From: Vombatus ursinus
Lineage: Eukaryota; Chordata; Mammalia; Diprotodontia; Vombatidae
Direction: 5' to 3'
Assembly (NCBI RefSeq): GCF_900497805.2
Contig: NW_020954548.1
Location: 7,790,905-7,854,904 of the forward strand
DNA: 64,000 bases
Positions 34,216-46,854 of the stretch are shown piece after piece (the stretch's first letter is position 1; each line of letters opens with the position of its first letter). Position numbers and translations under genes: made by a program. The notes beneath the pieces are model-generated. The model had not been told where the DNA came from and did not search any database. It saw nothing but the letters and a program-made list of their open reading frames with translations.

Positions 34216-34369
34216 AAAGATGGCTGCAAACTAACTTGGGGATGGGTTGGGGAGCAAGGAAGAGAAGGAAGGTTGGAAAAGTCAGGGGAGTCAGAAGCAA
34301 AGCCAGGAAAGGAATGAAAGGGAAAAAAAAATCTTACACATAAGAAGTTGAATTAAAATTTGTCATGAA

Positions 34370-34575
34370 GTCTCCAATATAATGTAATGGAAATATTGTA
34401 CTGGCAGTCAGGAGACTTGGTTTATGGTCACAACTCTGCCTGTAACTCACTGTGTGACCCTGGGAGAATCCATCTACCTTCATGGCACTCAGTCTCTTCA
34501 TCTGTTAAATGAAAGAGCTTTTCATTAAATGGTCTCTAAGTTCCTTCACCTCTAAATGTCTATGATTCCAAGTGC
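34370..34575 (+). mobile_element. MIR
   Basis: 'aactcactgtgtgaccctgg', 'actcagtctcttcatctgtt' and 'ttccttcacctctaaatgtc'. Confidence 0.7.
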
Positions 34576-35054
34576 CACATTTTGATCAGGTTTTTTTTTC
34601 TTCTCTGGGAAGAACATTTTTATGGGATGATTCTGTTGTCCAAACTCTAGTGAACTGTTAACTGTTGTGAAATACATTCAAAGGTACACTGAGACTTAAG
34701 TGCTGGTTATCTAAGGAGTCTGCCTAATGAAATTGTGGTAGAACACGTCATCAGCAACAACAATTAAAAAAAAAAAGCAGATGGTATCAGAGCTGGCTAC
34801 AAAAACTAGTCTGAAAATGTTCCAAGTTTGATATAAAACTTCCCATTTCACAATGAATGGAATTGTTTTGGGAGAATACATAGGACAGTAAGAAAACAAA
34901 AGCTACCAGTTCTTCAAGAACAAATTGTTTCAATGGAATGACTCCATCCAAAGATATGGTAACCCATTGGACTGGGTTACCTGACCAAGATTATAGCGCT
35001 TTCTCCATGGATATATGGCCTGTGTGTCATTTATATGCCTTTGCCCCTCATTTC
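34576..35054. other. Stretch with no recognised element
   Basis: AT-rich, nothing identified. Confidence 0.3.
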
Positions 35055-35300
35055 CCACACTTTGAATCATAGAGTTGAGGTCATCAGAGGTCATCTAATC
35101 TAATGTCTCACCATTTTAACATACCTTTTATAGCATCCCTGAACTCTACAGTATCCAGCTCCTGCTGGAGCACTTCTGGTGGCGTTAAACTCATTGTTTC
35201 ACAAGGCAACCCATTCTATCATCAGACAGTTCTACCTGTTCCACCTAAAAACCTCCATATCTGCCTCCCCATTGGTCCTAACTCTCAACAGAAACTGTGA
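35055..35300 (-). mobile_element. L3/CR1-type 3' region
   Basis: 'gaatcatagagttgaggtca' at the edge, then 'aactcattgtttcacaaggc', 'aacccattctatcatcagac' and 'ctgcctccccattggtccta', matching reverse CR1-like order. Confidence 0.6.
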
Positions 35301-35874
35301 AGTAAAGCGACAATAAATGACAGTTTCAATTAATTCAGCCACTGTTGGCTGATTTGGAAGGTCAAGAAGAAATAGAGTGAGTCACACTCCAACAAGAATT
35401 ATTTCAGATAACTGGGCTGCTTCAGCGCAGTACTCATTCCTCAATATCACAGAGCATTAATACCAAGCACCTGAATTTCCACAGCAAACTACTGAGTTGC
35501 TATAAAACTGTTTTGCTTCATGGCCAAAAAAACCACAAGAGCCTGTAGGGTTGTTGTTGCCTTACAGTCTCTGGAAAGGACTCAGCACTCCAATAACAAT
35601 ATTACAAGTTAATCATTAAAAGAGTTTGTCTGTTTTTGTCTGGGGACAATACATTTTGATCTTTGTCCTGCCTCTATAAAGATGAATGGCTCAGTCCCAC
35701 ATAAGGTAAGCTCAGGGAGCTGTTTGTATCCATACAGCGACTCGGAAGGCATGACCGTGCCCCAAATGCTGAGAGGCTTGATATTGTTCATCTATGTAGA
35801 TGCACACTGAGAGGAGGGAAAACTACTAGGCTCTAACAGAAAATCCAAGTTGTCCTTTTCAATCAAGTCACTAG
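35301..35874. other. Stretch with no recognised element
   Basis: Nothing identified. No frame with family resemblance. Confidence 0.3.
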
Positions 35875-36030
35875 TACGACTCATATAGTGAAAAGGTCAT
35901 TGGATTTAGAGACAGAAGACTTGGGTTTGAATTATGGATCTCTGCTAGGTCACTTATATGACTCAATAAGTCTTTGACTTGGATTCCTCACCTGTAAAAA
36001 GAGGAGATTGTATTGTCCCATCCCTTTCTA
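35875..36030 (+). mobile_element. MIR, diverged
   Basis: 'tggatttagagacagaagac' and 'ttgggtttgaattatggatc', ending 'tcctcacctgtaaaaagagg'. Confidence 0.65.
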
Positions 36031-36037
36031 ATGACCA

Positions 36038-36041
<4 letters not shown>

Positions 36042-36087
<46 letters not shown>
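36042..36087 (+). repeat. (TC)n microsatellite
   Basis: About 22 uninterrupted TC units, 270 bp from the RPL27 retrocopy tail. Confidence 0.95.
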
Positions 36088-36090
<3 letters not shown>

Positions 36091-36358
36091 CTCTCTTTTT
36101 TTCAAAATAATCTCCTGAAAAAGCAGGAACATTCTAAAAGACCCTTGTGCTCTGCCACAATACAAAGCCCCATCTAAGTCCATGCAGCATTAGAATCATT
36201 CCATGCTTCAACTAAATATATGGATAAAGCAAATTTGCCTTCCACTGATATGCTGCCACACAGGCACCCTACAATTAACCTGTGGTGGCTTATACAGGAT
36301 ATCAGAATATTTCCCAACAGGAGTCTTCACTAACTATTGCCCCCTTAGGCACCATTAA

Positions 36359-36375
36359 TGATACTCTTCAATCTT
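36359..36375. repeat. Target-site duplication, left copy (RPL27 retrocopy)
   Basis: Seventeen bases (tgatactcttcaatctt) are repeated exactly at 36873-36889. In the insert's orientation the cut reads GT|AAGA, a partial match to the L1 endonuclease preference TT|AAAA. Confidence 0.92.
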
Positions 36376-36889
<514 letters not shown>

Positions 36890-37619
36890 ACAAAGACATA
36901 TGTGCCTCCACTTTTGCCAACCCTAGATGCTGTGGGCTTTCCTTGAAATGTCTTTATGTCATTTTGTGATTTAAACTCTGAATTCTGGAGGTTTCTGCAA
37001 CTTCCCTAGGCTTTGAGATTAGGCTTTCTGTGCTGGCTTTAAGAAGGGGGAATTGAGAGAATGGACTGTACTCCACTAAGCAGCTTAATGTAGTTTTAAT
37101 TCCTGTTGTCATTGAAGCTTTCATCTTGTCCAATGGCATTTCCTACATAGCAGTCCCCGATGGGGAAATGTTGAGCAACTCACCAAGCAATGATTATTTA
37201 TGATTTTGATGGAACCTGCTAGTTCAGCCACAGAAGAGCAGCTGGACATATCCTCAGAGCTGTAGGTTTGAATGCGTTGACTTGAATAATCATGTTGTGT
37301 GATTGCTAGAGTGGGCTGTTGGTTCATTCTTTTCATCAAAAGTTTAGGTCAGTGGAAAGTTCTGTCAACAGCAACCACTTCAACATAAGAAGCATTTCAA
37401 ATGTTTGCAAGGCAATGAGAAACTATTCACAGATGTCATTCTTCAACAGTCATCTATGCTGGCTTTGCAAAGTGTTGGGGCTCATTCTCTTTCACCCATA
37501 AGAGGCCTGTGGTTATATTCCCTGTGATCTTAGCAGAAGAGCCCTATAAAAGAAAACAGTAAGACAAACCCAAGAAGATTAAAGAAAGAGGCCGCCTTGA
37601 ATTAGTAGCAAAAAGTGAT
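36890..37619. other. Stretch with no recognised element, upstream of the retrocopy 5' end
   Basis: If the RPL27 retrocopy is transcribed, its promoter would lie here or in the copied 5'UTR. I see no TATA box, CpG cluster or other clear promoter signature. Confidence 0.35.
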
Positions 37620-37624
37620 TTATT

Positions 37625-38225
37625 TTAAAACTCCAAAACACTAATAATTAGAAAAATACAAATTAAAGTAACTCTGAGGTTCTACCTCATGCACATCAGA
37701 TTGTCTGCAAAGTGGACAAATATGGAAAATGATGGAAGTTGTAGGGGTTACGGGAAATAGGCACATTAATACACTGTTGGTGAAGCTATGAATAGGTACA
37801 GCCATTCCAGAAAACAAGTTAGAACTATACCCCAAAAGTTACTAAAGTGTGCATGCCCTTTCCCTGTGACCCAGCAATACCATGACTAGGCCTATAACCC
37901 AAGAAGATAAAAGAAAAAGGAAAAGGTTCTATATATACATATATATGCATATATGTACATGCATATGTGTATATATTTATTTATTTATTTATAGTAGCTC
38001 TTTTTGTGGTAGCAAGAAACTGGAAACTAAAGGGATACTCAGTTGGAGAATGGCTGAACAAATTGTTGAATATTAATGTAATGGACTACTATTGTGCTAT
38101 AATGAAGAAAAAAGAAATGAAGACAGGTTCAAAAAAACCTAGGAAGATTTCTATGCAAAGTAAAGTGAAAAAAAAAAAACCAGAAAACAATTTATTCTCT
38201 AACTTCAATATTGTAACAAGTCAAT
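37625..38225 (+). mobile_element. L1 3' region, 5'-truncated
   Basis: 'aaaatacaaattaaagtaac', 'tgacccagcaataccatgac', 'tagtagctctttttgtggta' and 'tggactactattgtgctata' in L1 order, then 'ccagaaaacaatttattctc'. A TA/CATA-rich microsatellite (37930-37993) has expanded inside. It meets another L1 tail to tail at about 38226. Confidence 0.8.
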
Positions 38226-38754
38226 TTGTTTCTTTAAGTAAGTTTTCATTGATATTTTCTGTTTCTTACATCACCATAGTTATTCCATGTAACCCATCCC
38301 TTAACTTTCTCCAAGAGTCATTTCATATGGCAAATAATACTTTTTAGAGAGAAAAAAAATAACATAACTGATCAACACATTGAAAATGTTCGCAATGTCT
38401 ACACCTGTGGATCTCCTATCTCCACAGTGTGGTAGGTTGGGGGTGTCTTCATATCTCTTCGTTTGAGTCCCACTTGGTTTTTATAATTTTATCACATTTA
38501 CTTTGGGTTATTTTGCTGTGTCATTGTTCTTTCCATTTACATTGTTGGAGTTGCTGTGTGTATTCATTTCTTGGCTATGTTTACTTTACTCTGCATCAGT
38601 TTATATAGTTTTTCTAAGCTTCTCTGTATTCATCACAGACTTTATTTTTTATAGTATGGTAATTTTCTGTATATTCATGAACCACAGCTTTATTTCCTCT
38701 TAATCTGTGTTCCCTTCTTTCTCTTGTCTCAGTGTTATTGCTACCATATTTTAC

Positions 38755-38982
38755 TGTTGTTTAGTAGTGTCCAACTCTTTGTGACTCCATGGATCATACT
38801 GTTTATGGGTTTTTTCTTGGCAAAGATACTAAAGTGGTTTGCCATTTCCTTCTTTAGTGGATTAAGGCAAACAGAGGTTAAGTGACTTGTCCATGGTCAC
38901 AAAGCTAGTAAGTATTGAGTTTGGATTTGAGTCTTCCTGACTCCATGCCCAATGCCCTAACCACTGAACCATCTAGCAGCCT
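38755..38982 (-). mobile_element. SINE with BovB/RTE-like tail, nested in L1
   Basis: 'tgtccaactctttgtgactc', 'aaagatactaaagtggtttg', 'gttaagtgacttgtccatgg' and 'accactgaaccatctagcag'. It sits at the junction between the L1 RT region and its 3' end. Confidence 0.8.
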
Positions 38983-39500
38983 ATAACTGTACTAAATAAC
39001 AGTGAGGAGTGGACATCTTTGCTTCACTCCTCATTTATTGGAAAAGGTTCTAGTGTATCTTGATTGCCTGTGATACTTGCTTTTGGTTTCAGCTAGATGT
39101 TTTTTATAATGTTAAGGGTCTGTCTACGGCTATGCTTTGTATGATTTTTAGCATAAAGGAGTGTTGTATTTTGTCAAAACCTTTTTCTTTATTGAGATCA
39201 TCATCAGTTTGGGATATTTTGATTTTTAATGTGATTTCAATGACTGTTTTCCTAATGTTGAACCATCCTTGCATACCTAGTATAAATCCTGTTTGATCAA
39301 AAAGAATTTCTTGGATAATATAACCTGATAGGATTTTGCTTAAAAATTCTGAGTCAATGTTTATGTGTTTTATATTTCCCTGGTTTAGGTATGAGGACTA
39401 TATTTGTCTCATAAAAGGATTCTGGTAGGATGCTTTCTCAATTTTTGAGAATAACTTGTAAATTATGGTTATTAATTGTTCTTTAAAAGTTTTATAGAGT

Positions 39501-39633
39501 GGGCAGGTAGATGGTGCAGTGGATAGAGCACTGACCCTAGATTCAGGAAGACCTGTGTTCAAATCTGGCCTCAGACTAGCTGTGTGACCCTGGGCAAATC
39601 ACTACACCCTATTGCCTCATTCCCCTCCAAAAA
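39501..39633 (+). mobile_element. tRNA-derived marsupial SINE nested in L1
   Basis: 'gggcaggtagatggtgcagt' and 'tgttcaaatctggcctcaga', with an A-run. The 16-bp exact duplication aaaagttttatagagt lies at 39485-39500 and 39634-39649, cut at a perfect TT|AAAA. It splits the L1 reverse-transcriptase region. Confidence 0.93.
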
Positions 39634-40907
39634 AAAAGTTTTATAGAGTTCCCCCTTGAATCCATCAGGACCAGGAATTTCTTTTCTTTGTTAGTCATTT
39701 TACAGCTAAATCTATTTCCTTTTCTGAAATTGGACTATTTAAGATTTTTATCTGGTCTTCTGAAACTTTGAGTTTTTTATATTTTTAATATTATTATTTA
39801 TAACATTATTATTTTATATTCTTTTTATATTCTTGTGTTTTTGGTTTTATTCACATTTAACTGTGCATGTTATATGCATAATTATTTTTTTTCTTTTGGG
39901 TTTGCTATTTCACCTTTTTTATTTTATTAGTCTTTTCCAAAAACCAGCTTTTAGTTCAATTTATTATTTCTATAGATTTTTTTATTTCCAATTCATTTAT
40001 TTCTCCTCTAATTTTCAGTATCTTCTCTTTTGTTTATTTTAGGTTTTTTTTTTTGTTTGTTGATTTTCCAATTCTCAAAAATGCATATTCAGGTCTGTAA
40101 TTCTTTTTTTTTTTCTATTTTGTTAATGTATGTTTGCAACATGATCCCAGGAACTTTAGTATATTGTTTCATCATTATCTTTTTCTTTTACACAGTTATT
40201 CATTGTTTCTATCATTTGTTCTTTGATTCACTTATCATTTAAGGTTTTGTTGTTAAGTCTCTATTTGGGCCCATATCTTTTATTTGTGGTCCCTCTACCA
40301 ATTCCTATTTTTATCAGGTTAACTATTTCTGCCTTTTTATATTTGTTTCTCCAGAAATTTGTTCAGTTCTATATTTTCCTTTTTATCTGTTAGACCTATC
40401 CAAAATTAATAGGATATTAAAGCCTCCTCTCACTATTATTTTACTGTCTATGTCTTCTTGAAAGTCAGATGTTTCCTTTATGAATTTGGGTGCTAAGGAA
40501 TTTGAAACATGTAAGTTTATTGCTGGTATTGTCTATAGTTCAGCATAATATAGTTTCCTTATTTATCCCTTTATTTATTTTTTGAAAATTGGTTTTTGCT
40601 TTAGCAAAATAGCTTTAGCTAATAGCATGATGGCAGTTTCTGCTTTTTTGGATGCAATTGATGCATAGTAAATTTATTTTCCATCTTCTCAGTTCTATTT
40701 CACGTGTCTTTTTTTAATGTGTTTCTTGTAAGCAACAGATTGTAGGGTATTGTTTTCTTTTCCAATTTGTCATTCTTTTTTCATTTAACTGGATAACTTA
40801 ATCCATTCACATTTAAAGTTATGATTACAATTATGTTTTCTTGCATGTTTCTAAAGGTTTTTTTCTTCTCAAGTTATGATTTCTCTCATTTCTCTCATAC
40901 ACACACA

Positions 40908-40930
40908 CCACACATACACACACACATACT
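40908..40930 (+). repeat. (CA)n-rich short repeat
   Basis: 'cacaccacacatacacacac' inside the L1, just upstream of its ORF2 start. Confidence 0.7.
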
Positions 40931-41707
40931 TCTACAATAAACAAAGTATAACGTTCCTCCAGTTACTTTACTTTAATCTTCTTTTAAAGTGGCCTTTTCC
41001 CCACTGGCTCTATTCTTCTCACCTGAGATACCCTCTTATTGTTTGTTATCTTTTTCACTTTATGGTTTTATGTATTAGTACCTTTTTCTTTCCTTCTTTT
41101 ATTTGTTTTCATATTTCTTCTCCTTTTTTCCCCTCAAATAGATTACCCCATCCTCTCCTTCCTTTCAGCTGGTTCTATTGTTTTTTCATTTTTGTGCTCC
41201 TTTCCAGAAAGTATTTTTCTCACTCTTTATTGTCATCTTCTCATTCTGTATACTCTAGACATGAATTCCTGATTATGACCCTTATAATTATCTACTCTCT
41301 CTATTTTCTCTGAAAACTTTCAGAGTATTCATTCTAGGTTCTCCCTTCTAGGAGCTTTCTGCCATTGCCCAGCAGAGTTTGCCTCAGGGATTCCCTTTTC
41401 CACTGTGTCTAACTCCAAGAACAATGCCAATGTTTGCAGTTGTCAGAGAAGACATTTCCCCGTGTAAAGTCGCTCTGGATTATGCAGCCCACCTATATGC
41501 AACCCATTGACCTATACCTTCCTTTGTTTATGTATTTGCCTCAAAATCTTCCTGTGTCCATGCTCTCTCCTCTAGGTTTCAGTTGTCTCCAGGGGTTCCA
41601 TCCTCCTGCCCCTCCCCACCACACACACATGCCAATGTAGATAAGTAGACTTCAAGCATTAAATTGTTTAGACCTCATTCACTGCAAGTTCCCCATTACC
41701 TCTTATT

Positions 41708-41862
41708 AGTGGTTTTTTTTTTTTTTGGTTGGGCAATGGGGGTTAAGTGACTTGCCCAGGGTCACACAGCTAGTAAGTGTTGTGTGTCTGAGGCTGGATT
41801 TGAACTCAGGTCCTCCTGAATCCAGGGCCGGTGCTCTATCCACTGCACCACCTAGCTGTTCC
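41708..41862 (-). mobile_element. tRNA-derived marsupial SINE nested in L1
   Basis: T-run, then 'aagtgacttgcccagggtca', 'gctggatttgaactcaggtc' and 'tgcaccacctagctgttcc'. The 17-bp duplications at 41691-41707 and 41863-41879 differ at one position. Confidence 0.9.
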
Positions 41863-43445
41863 CCCCATCACCTCTTATTGACTATCTCTCTTGACCCATA
41901 GGAGCATTCATCAGTAGAACTGCCTCCCACCTCCAAAGTAAGGTCTCCTGCCTTTCTCTCTCCGTTTTCAATCTTTCCCCCTTCCTCCTCACCCAATCTC
42001 GTATAGGTTCTTCTCTTTTTGAGACCAGAGGTCACCTTCCTCTCATGACTAGCCCTTAATTTACCCCAGGTGCACCACCACTCTATGTCCCTGCTCCCCC
42101 CTATTTTATGTACCTTCCCTTGTCCTAATGTCCCACAAAAAAAAAAAAAAGCATTGATTCATCTGTAGTCAGTTTGTCATCAGGTTCTGTCCATAATGCT
42201 TTCTGTCTGCATTTTAACTGTTACCTCTACCAGATTTCTACCTTCACTCCTGTCTCATTGTGTACATTTAAAAGAAGTCTCTTACTGGTCTGTCTGTTGT
42301 CAGTGTTGCTGTTACTGTCCTTGCCTGCTACACTTATTCACTCTTCCTATATTTCTATTATTTAGAGTATTTGAGAAGCAAGTAATTTCTTTAATTCTAG
42401 TTTTCTTTCTAAAAATGTTTCAAACTCTTCTTTATTATTGAGCATCATCTTTTTTCCTGTATGGTTAAACTCAAATTTGCAGGGTAGATTGCCCTGGCCT
42501 GCATCCTGAGTTCCATTGCTTTTATTATTCCTTTCTCTCCTAAATTTTCTAGAAGGTCCAGAATAGTCTTGAATTATTTGACTGTCTTTTCCTTTGTATT
42601 TGAAGGTTTTTCTCCTAATGGCTTACAGAACTTGTTTCTGAAATGAATTGTTAAATTTAACCACTATTTGTTTTGGAGTTTGCAGTCTTAAGTCGTTGGG
42701 GTTTTTTTTTTCCCCTAGAGGTGATCTAGAGATTCTCTTAATTGGAATTTCATTTTCTATGTTCAGAAGTTTGAGCAGTTCTTTTCTATTATTTCCTGCA
42801 TTATAGTGTTAAGGCTTTTTTGTCCTGTCATATTTTTCTGGAAGACCTATGATCATTATGTTGTTTCTATTCATCCTATCTTCAAGATCAGTAAGTTTTA
42901 CTTGCATAGTTAGCATATCTAGAGGCCATATTTACTTTTATTGTTATTGGGGTTTTTTCTGTTGATTTATCTTTTTATATTCAAAATCTTTTAATTTTCT
43001 TCTTCCTGAAATCATTGGTAACTTTAATCTTCCCCTCCCTTCCTCACCCTGTTTCCCTATCCCTCACTTTCTGACTTCTTCCCTTCTGACTGTGATTTCC
43101 TTAGGAGTTAGATCTCAAAGCTTCTCAGCCTCCTCCCATACTGAGCAATTAATTCATAGTTTACCATCCTAGGTCTCTGCCCCAAGTGACTTTTGAGCTG
43201 TCAGAACTATCCCCAGCTTGATCTTATGCTTTTTCCCTCAGACTTGTTGGAGTGCTATACAGCTCCCCATATGGATGGTATCCTAATCCTCAATTTTCTG
43301 GACTAGGACAGGCAGTTTTTGCAGCAAGATTTTCCCTGGCACTAGTATTTCAGAGTTTGGTGGCACTGGTGCTATAGGGTTGCAGCCTCCAACAGGCTTT
43401 TGGTACTGAAGGGCTATGGCCAAGCTGGCTGTCATGGTCCAAGGA

Positions 43446-43955
43446 AACTTCATAAATTATATAATATAATATTATATATTATAACATTTATCTGTAATGT
43501 TATAGGTGATATTATAATGTTATTGATCATCTACAGTGTGTGATTCTCTACATCTATGTGAATAAGGAATTAAAGATGGGTTCAGGTAGATGGTACTAAG
43601 AATTCTTAATAAGGTAGCTGGCTGCTTCCCTATTGAAAAGAAAAAGGGAGGGCTAGAGATCAAGGATGCTGGGGGTCTTGCAGACTTCACAGTCCCATGT
43701 TCCCCAAGGAGATGCTCCTGGATTTTGGTCCCATCTGCTCCGTGGACAGGTACCCTAGAAAAATCTCCAGACAAGTTCTCTTCCTGGGACAAAATGATCC
43801 TAAATATAACTTAAATAAACTTCAAGGAGAAGTAAATCATTTTGCTATTGCTCATTTATGTTTCTTAAGAATGCATTGATTATAGTAGATGTTTAGTAAA
43901 TATTGAGCATACTTGGAATAAATTTGTCAACATCTTGCAGGCTACTAGAAGTACT
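43446..43955. other. AT-rich patch then unassigned sequence
   Basis: 43450-43530 is TATAAT-rich and borders the 5' end of the L1. 43580-43830 has balanced composition with overlapping open frames on both strands (74 and 90 codons). Neither shows a known domain. Confidence 0.35.
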
Positions 43956-43959
43956 GATG

Positions 43960-44135
43960 CTGGTCAAGTTATTTATCTCTGTTTGCTTCCATTTCCTCAA
44001 CTGTAAAATAGAGCTAATAATAACACTAATTTCACAGGGTTGTTCTGAAGATCAAATGAGAAAATATTTGTATAGTGCTTGGTACGTAGTAGGCACTATA
44101 TAAATGTTAGCTGTTATTATTATTATTATTATAAT
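43960..44135 (+). mobile_element. MIR ending in (TTA)n
   Basis: 'ttccatttcctcaactgtaa', 'gttctgaagatcaaatgaga' and 'cgtagtaggcactatataaa', then 'ttattattattattattat'. Confidence 0.75.
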
Positions 44136-44359
44136 AATGAGACAATGTGCCTTGAGTACAAGCATCAAAACAGAAAGTTCAATAGGAGCTAGGTAACTGT
44201 AAAAATCTAAAAAGTTCAATTTACTCCTAGTTATTAATGACAAATACAGGCAAAAAAAAATTCCTCAAAACAAATAATTGATCTTACTAATTGCAATATG
44301 ATCCAGACCCTAACTTACAGCATCTTTGGCCGTTACAAGTACATATAGGCCTGTGTTCT

Positions 44360-44495
44360 GTTTCCCCAATGAGATTATAAATTTGTTGAGGGAAAGAAAA
44401 ATATGCCTCATGCATTTTTGTGCCCCCAGAGGTTAACAAAATACCCTTCACATAGTAGACACTCAATAAATGCTTGTCAATTAATTGATTTAACT
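44360..44495 (+). mobile_element. L2 3' end
   Basis: 'tttgtgcccccagaggttaa', 'cacatagtagacactcaata' and 'gcttgtcaattaattgattt'. Confidence 0.7.
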
Positions 44496-44769
44496 GATGT
44501 ATTGATATACAAAGATTCTGAGTAAGCCCAAGAAAGGCAAATGGTTCAGTGTATTCCAAGTCTGGCCAAAGTACAGGAAGAATAATGCTGCTTTTAATGT
44601 TGTTGCTTGCATTAGTCCTAAGTTAGTGAGTAAATAAACTCTGGTCTGCACATCTGGTAATCCAATGACTTTCATGAATATTAAATACATATTTTAAATA
44701 TTTGAAGAATGTTGCCAAGTATTTTTTTAAATAATCATTAACACACACAAAAAAAAACATAGAATGTCC

Positions 44770-45009
44770 TAAAGTTTGAGTTAGCATGGTCTAATAGAAA
44801 GAACAATCATCTAGATGTCAACAGGAAAAGCTTAGCTCCATCTAGCACTAACTACCCTTTCTGTAAATGGGGGTTAATATTTTCAACCCTACCTATCTTA
44901 ACAGATAGTTATAAGAAATGAATAAAGTCATAGATTTAAGGGGGGAGAGACCTTAGATTTCATTTAGTCCAATCTCTTCATTGTACAAATGAGGAAACCA
45001 AGGCCCATA
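44770..45009. mobile_element. MIR fragments: plus (44770-44925), minus (44926-45009)
   Basis: Plus: 'gcatggtctaatagaaagaa' and 'ctttctgtaaatgggggtta'. Minus: 'aagtcatagatttaaggggg' and 'tgtacaaatgaggaaaccaa'. Confidence 0.6.
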
Positions 45010-46130
45010 GAGAGTAAGTCAAAAAGTATTTATTAAGCACCTACTTACTATATGCCACATCCTGTGCTAAGCACTAGGGATACAGAGAAAGGCAAAAACA
45101 AACCCCTGTCCTCAAGTTCAAAATCTAATGGGGAAACAACATGCAAACAGCTGTGTACAAACAAGATATATGTAACATACATAATATACATCTGTATCGA
45201 TACATGTGTGCATACTGATACATATATATACACACGTGTATATACTTATGTATACATATTTATTCTCAAAGGCATTAACATTAAGGAGAACTATGAAAGT
45301 TTTCTTGCAGAAGGTAGGATTTTAGCTGAGATATGAAGGAAGCCAGAAGGGAGAAGTGGGAGGGAGAGAATTCTAGGCATGGGGGCCAACCAGTGAAAAT
45401 CTATAGCATCAGGAGATGGAGTGTGTTGTGCAAAGAGCAGCAGAGGCGAGAGTCACTGGATCATACAGGGAAGGAAGGTACAAGAAGAATACTGGAAAGG
45501 TAGGAAGGGTCCAAGTCATAAAGGGCTTTTAAAACCAGAAATATATATGATCCTAGAGGGATAGGGAGCCACTGGAATTGATTGAATGGGGGGAGGTGAC
45601 ATGGGCAAACCTGCATTTTAGAAAGATCAATTTGACAACCAAGCGGAAGATGGACTTGAGTGGGGAAAGTCTTGAGGCAAGGAGACCAACCAGAAGGCCA
45701 ATAGCCTGAGTGTGAGTTGATAAGAACCTGAATTAGGGTGTATCAGTGTCAGAGGACAGATGGAGGTCTATACTAGGGGTCTTATGGAAGTAAAATAGAT
45801 AGGAATTGGCAGTAGATTGGATGGGGGAAGCGAAGTGTGGAGTCATGAAAGACACCTAGGTTGCAAACTTATATGACTGAGACAATGGTAGGTACCCTTG
45901 ATAGGAATAGGAAAGTTGAGAAGAGCAGAGTGTTCTAGAGAAAAGATAATGACTTAAGTTTTGGACATATTGAGTTTAAGATGTCTACTAGGCATAAAGT
46001 TTGTATAACAGGTAGCTGAAAGTGAGAGACTAGAGATTAGTCCTGGATAAATAGATCTGAGAATACTCTAAATAGAATGACAATTGAATCCATGAGACCT
46101 GATGAGTTCTCCAAGAAAGTATTTTATAGA
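45010..46130 (-). mobile_element. L2 LINE, long 3' region
   Basis: Reverse L2 in order: 'gtatttattaagcacctact', 'ggtaggattttagctgagat', 'gggccaaccagtgaaaatct', 'gatagggagccactggaatt', 'tggatggggg' and 'acatattgagtttaagatgt'. About 1.1 kb, one of the longest L2 copies here. An expanded TA/CATA microsatellite (45165-45262) lies near its 3' end. Confidence 0.75.
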
Positions 46131-46469
46131 AAGATGAGATAACCCAATGTGTTGAGAATTCTTCTTCTGGTATTTTTAATATTTTCTGGTCACCAGTGTA
46201 ACCAGTAGACTGGCCATGTGTTACATCTCCCTTGCTACATGACTGGCCCTCCTTTCCATCATACACCACCTTGGCAATCTTTTATAGCACTTTTTGGGCA
46301 CACGATGCCATTTGATGACACAAGCCATCAGCAAGAGAGAACAAATTGGGACTAAATCTGTGAAACTACAGAACCTCCCATCACCTCACTATGCTCACTA
46401 GTCTGAATGCCCGTTCTTAACATCGTTCTTCTCCATTATATAACTATAATTCATGGAACATATGAACAA
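46131..46469. other. Stretch with no recognised element
   Basis: Nothing identified between two L2 copies. Confidence 0.3.
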
Positions 46470-46830
46470 GCAAGTAGACATTTATTAGTGCCTTTATGTG
46501 CCAGGCATTATGTTTGGTACTGGTGATAAAAAGAGAAAGATGAGAGTCCCTGCCCTCATGGAGCCTATATTCCACAGGGAAACCAACATTTATGTAAGCA
46601 TATTTTTGTCGTTGTGTATGTACAGAACATATGTGTAAAATAAATACAAGGTAATTTGGGGAGGGACTGGGAAGGATCAGAAAAGGGTTCATATTTTTTT
46701 TTAAATGGTGCTTGAACTAACTTTGAAGAAAAAAAGGGATTCTCAGAGGCAGAATGAATGCATTCCAGGCATAGGTAGGGAGTGGGCAAAGGAGAATCAA
46801 AATTACACATGACCCAGAGGGCAATGGAAA
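46470..46830 (-). mobile_element. L2 3' region
   Basis: 'ctttatgtgccaggcattat', 'ccctgccctcatggagccta' and 'aatgcattccaggcataggt'. Confidence 0.75.
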
Positions 46831-46854
46831 AATCCCATACTCAAGTAAAGGAAA

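Larger units (their letters stand above)
38226..43445 (-). mobile_element. L1 LINE, internally deleted, with three nested SINEs
   Basis: On the minus strand from about 43445: a GC-richer 5' part, then ORF1-like coding (about 42960-42400) including MIIIGLPEKYD and KKMMLNNKEEFETFLERK. About 1.4 kb of other sequence follows. Next is the ORF2 endonuclease start (about 40840), where the sequence reads TLNVNGL. The reverse-transcriptase region follows (SGPDGF-like near 39665), reaching the GTRQGCPL-like motif near 39010. The frame is lost before the catalytic FADD region, and an L1 3'UTR-type end follows (38740-38226, with 'actgatgcagagtaaagtaa' on the minus strand). Stops and frameshifts make it non-autonomous. 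Nested SINEs lie at 38755-38982, 39501-39633 and 41708-41862. Confidence 0.8.

Noticed and set aside
40840-43445. Separate host genes on the minus strand with L1-like motifs
   Set aside because: The motifs (GLPEKYD, LNNKEEFETFLE, TLNVNG) are L1 ORF1 and ORF2 hallmarks, and the frames are broken.
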